Below, piece by piece: positions 35,901-47,281 of a stretch of 64,000 bases of DNA; within the stretch, counting starts at the first letter, position 1; each line of letters begins with the position of its first letter. This DNA comes from Crocodylus rhombifer (Eukaryota > Chordata > Crocodylia > Crocodylidae), in assembly GCA_038503035.1 (NCBI GenBank), contig JAVSML010001068.1, positions 503,323 through 567,322 on the forward strand. The letters are read 5' to 3'. The notes under the pieces were generated by a model. That model did not search any database. It had not been told where the DNA came from and worked only from the letters and a program-made list of their open reading frames with translations. Position numbers and translations under genes: made by a program.

Positions 35901-37799
35901 TTTGCCTCTCTCTTATATAGAGGCAAACATAGAGAAATCTACACTTATACATCCAGTTGTACTTAAGGATACTCAGACACTGAGATAAAACAATCATCTA
36001 TAAAACTTGCTAATAGGTTTAGCTAATACCTTAGAATACTACAAATACTGGATCTAGGTATTCCCTATAGTAAAGTGTGGGAAATTCAGGTATATGCTAC
36101 TTCACACAAAATAAACTTACCTAAGCAGAACTAGCAAAACCTAATGGAAAAGCTGTAGTCACAGAATAGTAATTCTTTTTTCTACAATCCTTTTTATCTA
36201 CGTCTCTACAGAAGGAAAGTAGTGGTGTTCTCATTTTACAAACACAAAAACTGAGGCACGAAAGGCAGCTTTTATCAAATGTGGCAACCTATACAGTGAA
36301 ATAACAGCTGTATAAGGTACACTACCTCACTGTCTTATATGCATCCACCACTGTTCCTCAGTATTATGTTGGTACAAACTACCAAGCTATCCATTTCCTT
36401 GGCCAGTAACTTTCACACATATAGAGGGACTTGGCATTCTTTACCCATGTGTCCTGGTCTTTCAGACACAAAGTAAGTAGAATCCTCACAGCAGCACAGA
36501 GCTCACCCATTCCTCTCTCTTAATGCATGCTTACGTAGGATCCAAGATGTTGTGCCCTGGTGCCCAAAGTGAGCATGATATGCTGAGGTATAGATGTGAA
36601 GGGTCTTGGACCCTGACCCTAGGTGGCTTCCTATCTAATGTCCAGTGAGAACCAGGTGCCAGCAGGCAGCATCTGAGTGGAGAACTAGCCACCAAGAGGT
36701 ACAAAGGACAGAGGTGTAGTTGAAGTCCCATCCCTCTGAGTGACATAGGGCATTCCCATAGTATGGCAACAGCATCATTTCTAGTCAAGGATGCTGCCAA
36801 ACCACACACTCCCACTTACATACTCCGAACCCAGACCAGACTCTTTCCCATAGAGAAATGTTGTAGCAATAGGGAAAAGAGTGTTTGTTACCCTTGCCTC
36901 TCTAACATTCATGTGCTCTCTTCCATGTGGCCCCTCAATTTGGAAATCCCTCTTTCAGCGAGGCTACTATGCCACTACCTTTTCCTTTACATTTCTCAAT
37001 TTTCTCCTTAAGTTTCTCTTCACTTGCTGCAAGAAGTCTATGCATTACACAGAAAATGAAGATAAATAAACAAGAATCATAGGTGCACAATCCATGCTAA
37101 ACAGCACAGCCCTTTGCACTGCTTCCCCTTATACTCCATTTTTCCCCATAGTCCCGTTGCAGATTTCAGATTTCAGGATCTGTGGCTTGCGTGATAAGAA
37201 CCAGACTGTCTTCTACTCCAGTGCGACTGTATGGTAAAGGAAGCCACATTATAATATAGAAAATTAATTCCAGAGAGAGATTTTCCATATCTTTAGTCTC
37301 CTAATCTGCAATATTGGGGATAATGTTACTTTACACCCTGAAATGCTTTCAGAAAGTTCAAGGCATGGGGAAAAGTTTTCCTATACATGCTGAGAGGTCA
37401 TGTTATTTGCATGACTTCCAAAGTGCTGTATTTTTTTTATTAAAGACAACTAACAGGCATGTGGTCAAGGCAGCCTCGTTGGATAACATTTTTGGCTCAC
37501 AGTTGTTTTCTCACTAATCTCTTTTTGGTATTTTAAATTTCCCTAGTTTGTTTCAGTAACCCTCATACTTCAGGCTGTAAAGAAAAATATGCTGGGTTAA
37601 TCTGGGGCCCTGAATTGGAAGACAATACAGAGTATAATAGAAAAAAAAACAGTGGACTGATTCTTGTTCATCTTACTTACATGAGAAGACCTGCCTACTT
37701 CAGGGAGGCTCTGCTGGTCAACAAAGCAAGCAGGATTTGGCCTTTATTTGTTATCATGTGATTAGAAATTTTACATGTAAGGATTAATATTCAGATATG
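35901..37799. other. ABCA13 intron, nothing recognised
   Basis: AT-rich intron without recognisable element or exon. Confidence 0.45.
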
Positions 37800-37807
37800 C
37801 TAAGCAC

Positions 37808-38039
37808 CAGGGGTGACTGGTGCCTCCTGAATCGGGGGCGGGGGGCTAGAATTTGTGGGCTGGCCCATGGGCAGGGCAAAAGCCCCATATCCACACCTAT
37901 ACTTCTCTGTTGCGGCTTAGTGCTCCCCCCCCCACCCCAACAGGCTGCCAGCCCATGCAGCAAAAAACTGCCCCATCCTGAGCAATGCCAAGTCAGGGGC
38001 CAATCTTGGTGGGACATGTGCTCCCCTTACCAGTCAGCC
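37808..38039. mobile_element. GGTGACTGGT-family element beside hAT
   Basis: Begins CAGGGGTGACTGGTGCCTCC and ends ACCAGTCAGCC(CT), giving an inverted end of about 13 bp. CTAAGCAC occurs on both sides (37800-37807 and 38040-38047), although the CT at 38040 may belong to the element end. The core is GC-rich and includes a run of C near 37925. No transposase. Confidence 0.65.
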
Positions 38040-38047
38040 CTAAGCAC

Positions 38048-39600
38048 TAGGGCTGTGCAAAACCATTTCAAAGGAACAGTGTTTCATTTTGTTTTGTTTC
38101 AAAGCACTGTTGTTTCATTTCTTCAAAACTTGCTGTTTTGACACCTTTCAATGTTTCACCCATAGGCTATAATGGGGAATCATGAAAATGCATATAGCTT
38201 TGTTATTTCTTTTCTGATTCAGATGAAAATTGCAGAGATCATATACCCTTCTAAGGGCATAATGCCTGCCAAGCTTCAAGGAGATAGGTGCAGGGGTTTC
38301 TGGGATACTGCACCTCAAACTACTAAAAGCAAAACTCATGTCACTTGCCAACAGTGGCAGCCTCCTGTCATCCTGTGTGCAGATCTGGAGGCCCACACCC
38401 CCGGCTGTGGGGCTGTGCCGATTCCTCCCGGGGGTGTGGGCCCCTGGATCTGTGGATGACAGAAAACTGCTGCTGCTGCCTGGGACCAGTGCAGGGTGCA
38501 CCAGGAAGACTGGTGCTGCTGCTGGCCCAGCAACCGCAGCTTCCTGTCATCCCACCCACAGATCTGGGGGCCCGTGCCCCTGGGAGGAGTCCAGCAGTGC
38601 TGGGAGGGCAGATTGAGCTCTGTGGGCTGGGGGAGCCATTCAGAGCACAGCCCTGGCTCTCCATACCTCCTGCTGCTGCACTGTACTCTGAGCAGTTCCA
38701 CCAGCCCCATGGAGCTCAGCCCAGCAGCTGGAGGACGTGGGAGAGCCAGTGGCAGAGCCACTCAGAGCACAGCCGTGGTAAGCACAGCCTGGAAGCAGGA
38801 GGCTCCACAGTCCCATAGAGCTAAGCCTGGCAGCAGGAGGTAGGGGAGAGCCACTGGCCAGGGCTGTGCTCCAAGCAGCTCTGTCACTGGCTCTCCATCT
38901 GCCTCCCGCCACTGGGCTGAGCTCTGTGGGGTTGGCAGAGCCATTTGGAGTGCAGCCATGGCAATCACAGCCTGGCAGCTGGAGGCTCCGCAGTCCCACA
39001 CAGCTGAGCCTGGTGACGGGAGGCGGCCAGAGAGCCAGTGGCAGAGCCGCTTGGAGTGCAGCCCTGGTTTTGAGCACAGTGCTGGCCAGCGATTCTCCCT
39101 CACCTCCCACCACCAGGCCCAGCTTGTGGAGCTCTGGATTCTCCAGCCACTGGGCTCTGCTCACCAGGGCTGTGCTCCAAGTGGCTCCACCAGCCCCAGG
39201 GAGCTCAGCAAGGCGGCAGGAGAGCCGGTGGTGAAGCTGCTCTGAGCACAGCCCTGGCTCTAAGCATAGTCCTGGCCAGTAGCTCTCTCCCACCTCCTGC
39301 TAGCAGGCTCAGCTCCATGGGGCTGGCGGAGCTGCTCAGAGAGCAGCATGGTGGTGGGAGGTGGGAAGGAGCCTCTCCCCTGCCTCCTGCCACCAGACTC
39401 ATCTCCGTGGGTCTGTGGAGCCTCCAGCCACCACGCTGTGCTTGCCATGGCTGTGCTTGGAGTCAGGGCTGCATGCCACGCTGCTCCATCAGCTTCACTG
39501 AGCTCAGCCCGGCAGCGGGAGGTGGTGGGTGAGCCAGTGACTCAAAATGCATCAAAACAGCTTTGAAACAAAACACTCATCAAAATTTTGCACAGCCCTA
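38048..39600. mobile_element. hAT-like fold-back element, GC-rich core
   Basis: This 1553-bp element starts TAGGGCTGTGCAAAACC and ends with the complement of TAGGGCTGTGCAAAATTTTG. It is flanked by CTAAGCAC (38040-38047) and CTAGGCAC (39601-39608). Inverted similarity of the ends extends over roughly 60 bp (TGTTTTGTTTCAAAGC on both sides). The core (38345-39540) is packed with units such as GAGAGCCAGTGGCAGAGCC and GAGCTCAGCCC.GCAGC in both orientations, so it is both a minisatellite and self-complementary. The 217-codon open frame within it is an artefact of repeats. No transposase, so non-autonomous. Confidence 0.85.
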
Positions 39601-40899
39601 CTAGGCACTTATATCTCCCATTACCATGAACGCTCAGCAGCTCTGAAAAAACAGCTTTTTGCAGTTCTTTATCATTTGTTTTAATGTTGACTCTCATTTG
39701 CATGAGGTTTGATTTTTATAACTTTTTTCCAAGCAGTACACGAAGAAAGTAAAGGTAGTGATATACATGGTACTTCCAAAGCTTCAATGGAGATATAAAT
39801 TCCATTAATTAGTCAAAATGAAATATAAATTTACAAATGATTAGAGTAGTTAGATATTCCATTGTGCTCTTAACTGCACATTAGAGTCAGTGCCTACTAA
39901 TGCTTAATTAACATTATAAAAAATCAAGGTTAAAAATGCAATTAATATAACTATGCTAAGTTATAATTAAACTAATTATCCTGATATATAGTATAACAAC
40001 TACCATCTCAAATATTATATTGATGCAAATTTATTCTGCCTTTCAAGTAAAGCTATTTGAATTGCACTTTTAATTATATATTGAGTTGAATATCATAACC
40101 CTGAAAAGAACCCAAATTTTGGTCGAAAAGAACTCTGGTACTTTTCACTCATTGGAGATGTATTCTTTGGCCTTGTGACCTTTTATAACATGACAAAGAA
40201 TGTGAGTTACTGCATTAAAGAATCTCTCTGCACACAGTAGAGGTTTAAATTTATGGGAGAGGAAACTAAATTGGTCACAATAGAAAAAATGTCGGATACT
40301 GACTACTTTATCTACTGGCTTTAATGGGACTTGTGAGAAGAACATCCCTCCCCATCTAAATCTTTGTTACAAGGGCTCCAATTCAACAAACTGCATAAGC
40401 CCAGGACTACCCTTGAGCATGGTTAAGTCCATTTCTATTCAGTATGTGCTTACGTTGCAATGACCTAAGAGCCAATGACATTTTCAAATCTTTTTACATT
40501 GATCTCTCACTTATTTTCTCAGATAAGCTTTGCTATCTCTCCAGAGACTAGTGCCTAGCCCTCCTCAGTAGAAAGAGACTGTATGTGTTTGAGGACAGTG
40601 GTGAGGGCAAAAGAAAGGAACATAATTGAAGTTGGGCAGAATCTGATGCATGCTCAACAAAAGTAAATAGTATTTCTGTGTAATGTCTTTTTGCATGGCA
40701 AGGCAGATCTTAAGGGTGATGCCTGATATATGCACAGCCATTTCCTTCCTCTTCTGGCTAGGCAAGTCTCTGCTTTTATTTGTTACAAAAGATCATACTG
40801 GTTATTGCTCCTGGTTCACACTAGTTGAAAGCCTATACTGTCAAAAGCAACTGTAGTATATTCAAACGCAGTCGCTTGGGTATCAGCAGCAGCCTAATT

Positions 40900-40992
40900 G
40901 TGACACCAAGGAGTTTGGCACAGACTAATCTGAATCTGACACACAGCTATAGTGGAAATGATTAAAAAACTTCCTATCAATGTCAAGCACAC
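40900..40992 (+). repeat. 93-bp inverted duplication, arm A
   Basis: GTGACACCAAGGAGTTTGGC through CAATGTCAAGCACACA. The reverse complement of 44155-44247 matches it with about three differences in 93 bp. Flanking sequence on both sides is unrelated. Confidence 0.93.
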
Positions 40993-41689
40993 ATTTACAG
41001 GGTAGTCTAATATGATGTTGCTGAAACTTGAAAACTTCTGTGTCCAAAGGGTATCCAAAGAATGGATACATACCATTATTTATAACATAGGACCTTTGGG
41101 TATTTTAACTCTATTTATGCAAAGTATTTCCCTTATTATGGCTAGCGCTTCTGACTATCAGTGGGGTTGTCAATAATTCATTATCACAGTGCCTCATTTC
41201 CACATATTTCAAAGTGATGGCTTGCAGTGTTTCTCCTTGGCTTTCCTGAGCATGAGGTTGTAGCAAACCCAAAGAGCAAGGCACTGTATATAAAATAATT
41301 ACTGTGTGCAGAAATTATACATAATATCATTTGGACAGATGCATCGCTGAACTATGCCAATGCTAATGAGATGCATATGACAAAAAGACAAAACCATTTC
41401 CAAGTACCACATTGCTATTACTGTGGCAAATTTCATTGTGATTAGTGCTAAATTTGTATTGTTTCTCTTAGTGGAGCATTTTTATTAAATCTCAATTACA
41501 AGTAGAATATGGTTGGAAAGGTTATAATTCGCCTACAGCTTCTTTGTCTGAAAAGGCATAATGAAATAATAATAATAAAGAAAGTAATCCTTTGGTGTAC
41601 TAATTGTTTAACTTGTTATTAAGTTTCCCACCCATCACAGTAAAACTTAAACTTCTTGAAAATAGATGTTTACTTTGGGATGCAGAAAA

Positions 41690-41748
41690 GAAAAAATGAA
41701 TATAATGCCACTGAAGATCTGAAAAAATGAATATAATGCCACTGAAGA
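41690..41748 (+). repeat. 31-bp tandem duplication
   Basis: The unit GAAAAAATGAATATAATGCC plus ACTGAAGATCT occurs at 41690-41720 and again, exact for 28 bases, at 41721-41748. Lack of divergence implies a recent event. Confidence 0.92.
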
Positions 41749-42304
41749 CAATGCAATTACAGGTAGGATTAATTTGTATTTATGAAAAATAACAACAACA
41801 AAATGTTGTTCTGTTACTAAACCACTTTGTGCTATTAAAACGAGCAACATTGTAAAATATTATTTGCTTTCTACTTTTCTATGCATTTCATTCACCTGGA
41901 ATGATAAATCGAAAAAGTCAATTTACTATTTGATTTCTCTGAGCTACCACAATGTATTTAGCTGTCAAAAACTTAAAATTTTTGCTTGCTCTCTTTAAAA
42001 AAATTGATAAAACCTATTTGGATTTATATATTTTTTGTTTGGTTGTTTTTTTAAGTCCTCTGTTCTGCCTTTCAGAAACCGTAGATTTCATAGACATTAG
42101 GGCTGGAAGGGACCTCGGAAGATCATAGAGTCCAGCCCCCTGCCCCAGGGGCAGAAAGTCAGCAGGGGTCATAGGATCCCAGCAAGATAAACATCCAGAT
42201 GTCTTTTGAAGGCGTTCAGAGTAGGTGCTTGAACCACCTCTGGCGGCAATCTATTCCAAACCTTGGGGGCTCAGACAGTAAAGAAGTTCTTCCTTCCCAG
42301 GTCT

Positions 42305-42780
42305 TTCCCAGTCTCTCCTGTTAGAACTGTCCAACTTTGCACAAATTATTTATTGAAACAAAAACTTGAACCCAGTCGAGTCCCCTAACCAATTCCCATA
42401 TCCCAGCTAAGTGTTCCAACTACCATGGTATGAAGTCAAAATTTATCTGCCTTTCTCAGTCTCTTGGGTTGGGTTCACCAGTGAGAAGTGAAAGGCTCAG
42501 CTGTTTTTGCATGGTCTTGGAGTGACTTGGAGGACTTTTGGGATGACTTTTGGTGTGTGCAGCAAAAGCAGTAACTATTGCCCTCCATAAACATGCTACC
42601 GTCACCTTTTGACAGTGGTAAAAACAAAAACTATGTACACTCCACTCTACAGAGTAAAAGTTCAGGCATTCACCTGGGGTACACTGCAACATGTGCTCAT
42701 ACTACGGCAGAACTTGCCTTTTACTTGCTTTACCTTACATGTTATTTTACTGACATTAAGAGCTATTTACAATTTTTTTT
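42305..42780. mobile_element. Unclassified dispersed repeat, copy 1
   Basis: About 476 bp from TTCCCAGTCTCTCCTG to the T-run after GAGCTATTTACAA. It is inserted in the 3' untranslated region of the CR1 above and recurs at 48868-49330 in the same orientation. On the minus strand it reads AACACTTAGCTGGGATATGG then GGGTTCAAGTTTTTG, which loosely recalls tRNA A- and B-boxes, so a tRNA-derived origin is possible. There is no clear target duplication. Confidence 0.75.
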
Positions 42781-44154
42781 TATGTCCACTCTGAAACTGT
42801 CATGGAGGAGTTTGTGACCGTTTGACCTTGTCATTCCTTGTGGCACTCTGGTGAACAGACGTTCCCCCAGATCCTGATAAGCACCCCTGATAAACTTATA
42901 GGTGGCCACCAGATCAGTTCTGAGCCTGCACTTTTCCAGGCTGAAGAGTCCCATAGCTCTCGGCCTCTCATCATAAAGGCTGCTTTCCTGACCTCTGATT
43001 ACGTGCATGGCTCTCCTCTATACCCTCTCAAGCTTCTCCATGTTCTTCTTGAATTGTGGAGCTCAAAACTGGATGCAGTACTCCAGCTGCGGCCTCACCA
43101 AGACCAAGTACAACAGAAGAATGATGTCCTGGGATTTACTGCTCCCCACAGGTCCAGACCAGTGCAGAGTATTCCTCCTTGTAGGTGGATCCAGTCCTCC
43201 ATCCTTTGTAGTTTTGTCTTTTTAGACTCCAGAGGTCCACTAGTTCCCTGGAGAGCCAAGGGGGCTGCTATGCCCTTTTACTGCCTTTCCTCCAAGATGG
43301 GATAGATTTTGCTTGCGCATTCAGGATCGTTCCCTTGAGGAACAACCACTCATCCTGAACTCCCCTCCCTTTTGGTTGTGGCCCTTTAGGGCCTCCATGA
43401 CAAGCCTCCTGAACTTGTCAAAGCCAGCTTTCCTGAAGTTCAGGACTTCTGTATTGCTGACTGACTTGCCAGCTTTATGGCAGATGGTGAAGGTGATCAG
43501 CTCATGATTACTGTCACCCAGCTTCCCTTCGATCATTATGTCACTTATTAAGTCATCCCCCATTGTCAGAACCAGGTTGAGCAGCACTTTACCTCTTGTC
43601 GGCCCTTCTTGCGTCAGATAGAGCTCATCCACGCACAAGAGCAAGCTTTGCAACCACTTGGATTTGGCCAAGCGCTCTTCTCACAAGATGTCTCGGTATT
43701 TGAAGTCTCCCTTGACAACCATGCACCGGGAGTGTGCAGCCTCAGCCAATTCCCTGGCAAACTCTTGGTCAAGCTCTTGATCTTGGGTCTGAGGTCTGTA
43801 GTAGATTCCCACCATTGTGTCTCCTGTGCCGTGTTCCCCATGGATTTTAACCCAGAGGGTCTCTAGTTGTCTACCCTGGGTGTCGGCTTGCAGGGATGCG
43901 TAGCCTTCCTTGACATAGAGCGATACATCCCTGCCCCTTTTGTCCACTTGATCCCTCCTGTACAGGGTACAGACATCTATACCTGTGGCCCAGTCATGGC
44001 TGGAGTCCCACCAGGTCTCTGTTATCTCTTATGACATCATAGTTATTTGTGTTAAGTAGGAGGACAAGTTCCTCCTGTTTATTCCTCAAGCTCCTGGCAT
44101 TTGTGTACAGACAGGCAAGTGTCCCTTTGGAGGCACCTGCCTTGCCCGCAGCTC

Positions 44155-44247
44155 TGTGTGCTTGACATTGATAGGATATTTTTTAATCATTTCCACTATA
44201 GCTGTGTATCAGATTCAGATTAGTCTGTGCCAAACTCCTTGGTGTCA
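44155..44247 (-). repeat. 93-bp inverted duplication, arm B
   Basis: Reverse-complement partner of 40900-40992. It sits inside the 5' part of the minus-strand CR1; CR1-like text stops at GCAGCTCTGTGTG and resumes at CCAGGGCTGGGACAG, so it looks inserted. Confidence 0.9.
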
Positions 44248-44565
44248 CTCCAGGGCTGGGACAGAGGTGAGCTTCCTTAAGTGCCCTGGCCTGCTGGCTT
44301 TGCAAGGGTTACTCAGAGGGCCAGCAGTGGCAGTAGTGCCCCCATCCCCCAGCAAGCTTAATTTATCCAAAAGATAAGAAGTTTGAACCAAGTTCAAACC
44401 CAATCCAAAACATAGGAAGTTTCAGGTTTCCCTATTTTCTTTTGGTCCGGGACTTTATATTGAGAAAGCGGGTATAGAACACCTTCTGAAAACCAGGTTT
44501 CTTCAAAGAACCACATTTGGGAATCTTGAATTTAAGGCTCCCAAACTCATAGGTCATTTTTTCAT

Positions 44566-44980
44566 AGATTGCATAGACTTAAGGGCTGCAAGGGACCTCT
44601 AAGATCATCTAGTCCAGCCCCCTGTCCCAGGGGCAGGAAGTCAGCTAGGGTCAAAGGATCCCAGCAAGATAAGCATCCAACTGTTTCTTGAATGAGTCCA
44701 GAGTAGGTGCCTGCACCACAGTGGGAAGGAGTCTATCCCAGGTCTTGTGGGATAGGACAATAAAGAAGTTTTTTCTTATGTCCAGCTTAAAATGGTCTTG
44801 GAGGAGTTTATGACTGTTGGTCCTTGTTTTTCCTCGGGGCACTCTGGTGAACAGATGTTCTCCCAGGTCCTGATGTACACCCCTTATGTACTTATAGGCA
44901 GACACCAGGTCCCCCCTAAGTCTGCACTTTTCCAGGCTGAAGAGTCCCATGGCTTTCAGCCTCTCTTCATAAGACAAGAA
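44566..44980 (-). mobile_element. CR1 LINE 3' fragment
   Basis: Reverse-strand CR1 covering the last ~90 codons of ORF2 (YEERLKAMGLFSLEKCRLRG, then HLFTRVPRGK) and the 3' untranslated region, ending near 44566 (TTGCATAGACTTAAGGGCTG on the plus strand). Same subtype as 42085-44340 and 27737-30480. Confidence 0.93.
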
Positions 44981-47171
44981 CTTTGGTTTTAATTGTATGA
45001 AGGTATTGTAATACAACAGCACAAAGGAAAAATCCCCACCCTACACCATGACCTTCCAAAATTCATTGCTCCCAGTTACTACTATTCCCACTACTAATGA
45101 ATCAGGCCTTTAATAAATTGTTAAATTTGTTCATCACTGCCTGCTCAAAGTGGTCACAGCCAACTCCTACCACCACTGCTTCTGGCATGGGTTTCCCCAG
45201 ACGTGGGACCAGCTATCCTAGCCAGTGAAGTGGAGAGCAAAGCAAGGGTTCTCTCCTGCTCCCTTGGGGGGATATTAGATGTCTCCAACTGATTCTCTTA
45301 GTTCCTGTGCACCAGAAATGTCTGGGCTTTGGGCAGCCTCAGGTAGGCAATGAAAAGGAAAGGGCTCCTTACAGCCACTTCCAGTTCATTTTTCCCTCCA
45401 ACACAGAGCTAGGTATAATATACATGCCTTGCACTAGCCCAGGTTCTATACTCATAAATAAATAGAATTCAGACTCCTTTCCTCATTTGTTTGCCTCACA
45501 TATTTATTCTTCATAAACAAAACTTTAAGCCCAGGGAAGAAAAGATTTCTGAAAGTTCATTTGACCTTCCTGATGCAGCACAAGCTACTGAGTGCACAGA
45601 ATCCTTGGACAGCATCTTTCACAGGAGCAAAAAACCATTTCCATGACTCAGTGAATGTTCATGTTCTTTTTGCCTCTAAACACTAACTTAAAGTAGGGCT
45701 GCAGAAGAGCAGGGACTTGGTTGTAGCCATTCCATTTTCAATAACTGTTTAGCGAAGCTGCAACTACCAACACAGTTCAGAACTTCCTAGATTTGGGAAA
45801 TGTTTCTGACACTGTTAATAGGTTAACAGCTACCAACCCTATCCAGCTCCCTTCTTTCATTCGTCCATGTGTAAATGTATCATATTTTTTGGTGGCATTT
45901 CCTATTTAGCTTGGTGCTTTTGTTACCAGCCTGTTTGGGCCCTTCCCCCGCCTTGCATTATGAAAGGTTATAAATGAGAGCACTTGTTTCAGCTATAACC
46001 ATCTTACCTTACATCTCTGACCTTTTGTCCTAATCTTTTCTTACACTAGCCATACAAGCTATGCTTTTGTGTTTGTTTGCTTTTTCACATTTTTTATTTC
46101 TTCTCTAGAAAAAAATGTTGCAAATGATAAGCACCATAATGAAGGTAATAAATTGCATTTGGGGAATGTTTTTGATGAATAGCAATAAAAATGGAACTCT
46201 GAAGGGACTGAAACTATTCATGAATTCAGGTCAAATTTGCCTAATCATTTTTGATGAGAAAAATGGTAAAACTTTTTAAAAATACTAGAAGACTGCTTTT
46301 CAACATTCTCAGAAAAATGTTTCATTTCAGAGTACCACCACATTTCATTTCAACATTAAAAAAAAAAAAGAAAAGTTTCAACTTTTCTTTTCAAAATGTA
46401 ATTTATCTATTTAAAGTATGACCTTACTGAGAAAGATTGGGAACAGGTTGAAAAGAGAGTAAAATAATAAAAAATGAACATTTTTGTTTTGGGATGAATT
46501 AGATATTTCAGGCTGACCCACAACATAATATTTGCATTTTTTATTTTGTTAAAAAAACCAGGAGAAATTGTTTCAATTTGATCCATACTGATATTTTTAT
46601 ATCTAATTTTTTACTTTAACCACTGAAACAAAAAATCTATTGATCACCCAGCTCCATACCTCAAATTAACAAATACATAAAGGCATGAATGAGGTCCTTT
46701 TGCCATGGAATATCCCTTCTCTCACTGATCACCTCTCCACATGATGATCAATTAAAAAACATGGGGGTTTTACAGAACATTTAAAAATGATCCCAAATGA
46801 ATACCACTCATCAGCTTCATAGTGAAAACCATTCAGTATGAAATTGATTTAAAGGGATTGGTGTATATACCTATAGATATACATGGTGACATTTCCTACC
46901 TCCCACTCAATTGCTATTGAGCAAATCCATTTCCAATTAACTGAGCTGCTAGTTGGGATTAAATAATGCTAAACTGCTTAACCCAAACAGCCAGCTTTAA
47001 AAGAGCTCCTGCCTCACTGGAGACTGTAATAATAACAGTGTAAATTTGAAGAGTACAAAACCATTCTCTGCAATATAATACAAAAGGCTAGGTGTCATGC
47101 TGAGGCTCCCTAAGTTTTGATCATTAACTCAGTCAAGTAGCAATATTCTGATCAAGCTCTGCAATATTTAC
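44981..47171. other. ABCA13 intron, nothing recognised
   Basis: AT-rich intron left of the Walker A exon; includes A-rich runs near 46360. No element found. Confidence 0.45.
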
Positions 47172-47281
47172 CCTGTTGGGGTCCTGACCATAGCACACCC
47201 TGCGGTGGGGGTGATGTCTCCAGTCAGCATCTTAAACGTTGTACTTTTCCCAGCTCCATTTGTACCAAGCAATCCAAAGCA
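47172..47281 (-). CDS. ABCA13: ABCA13 exon, NBD2 Walker A
   Basis: This exon is 110 nt: 36 codons plus two bases (GG), read from Cys-Phe-Gly-Leu-Leu to Arg-Thr-Pro-Thr. It lies between a GCTAG acceptor and a GG|GTAAAT donor. It is too short for a standalone open-frame search. It contains the complete P-loop GTNGAGKST, whose Lys and Ser/Thr bind the ATP phosphates and magnesium, then [14 protein letters not shown], typical of ABCA NBD2. All invariant Walker A residues are present, so this site should bind nucleotide. It is preceded by the exon ending PRGE and followed, across a 15.6-kb repeat-filled intron, by the Q-loop exon. The GG at its end completes a Gly codon with the first base of the next exon. 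Confidence 0.95.

Larger units (their letters stand above)
39609..42084. other. ABCA13 intron with local duplications
   Basis: AT-rich intron. It holds one arm of the 93-bp inverted duplication (40900-40992) and a 31-bp tandem duplication (41690-41748); otherwise nothing recognised. Confidence 0.5.
42085..44340 (-). mobile_element. CR1 LINE, split and internally deleted
   Basis: A minus-strand CR1. Its 3' tail is 42085-42295 (TTCATAGACATTAGGGCTGG at the left), interrupted by a 476-bp repeat (42305-42780), and it resumes at 42781 (ATGTCCACTCTGAAACTG). The C-terminal RT region runs to about 43136. It then jumps straight to the endonuclease-RT linker at about 43140, so roughly 1.3 kb of RT core present in the copy at 27737 is missing. 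The endonuclease follows (43609-43947; DKRGRDVSLYVKEGY, then MVVKGDFKYRDIL on the reverse strand). Beyond 43990 the 5' region runs to about 44340, itself interrupted by arm B of the 93-bp duplication. Inactive. Confidence 0.9.

Noticed and set aside
35132..35926. Open frames of 160-181 codons on both strands
   Set aside because: Same reason: GC-rich palindrome without recognisable domains or splice signals.
38336..39293. Open frames up to 217 codons
   Set aside because: Made of short tandem and inverted repeat units inside a hAT-like element; no domain signature.
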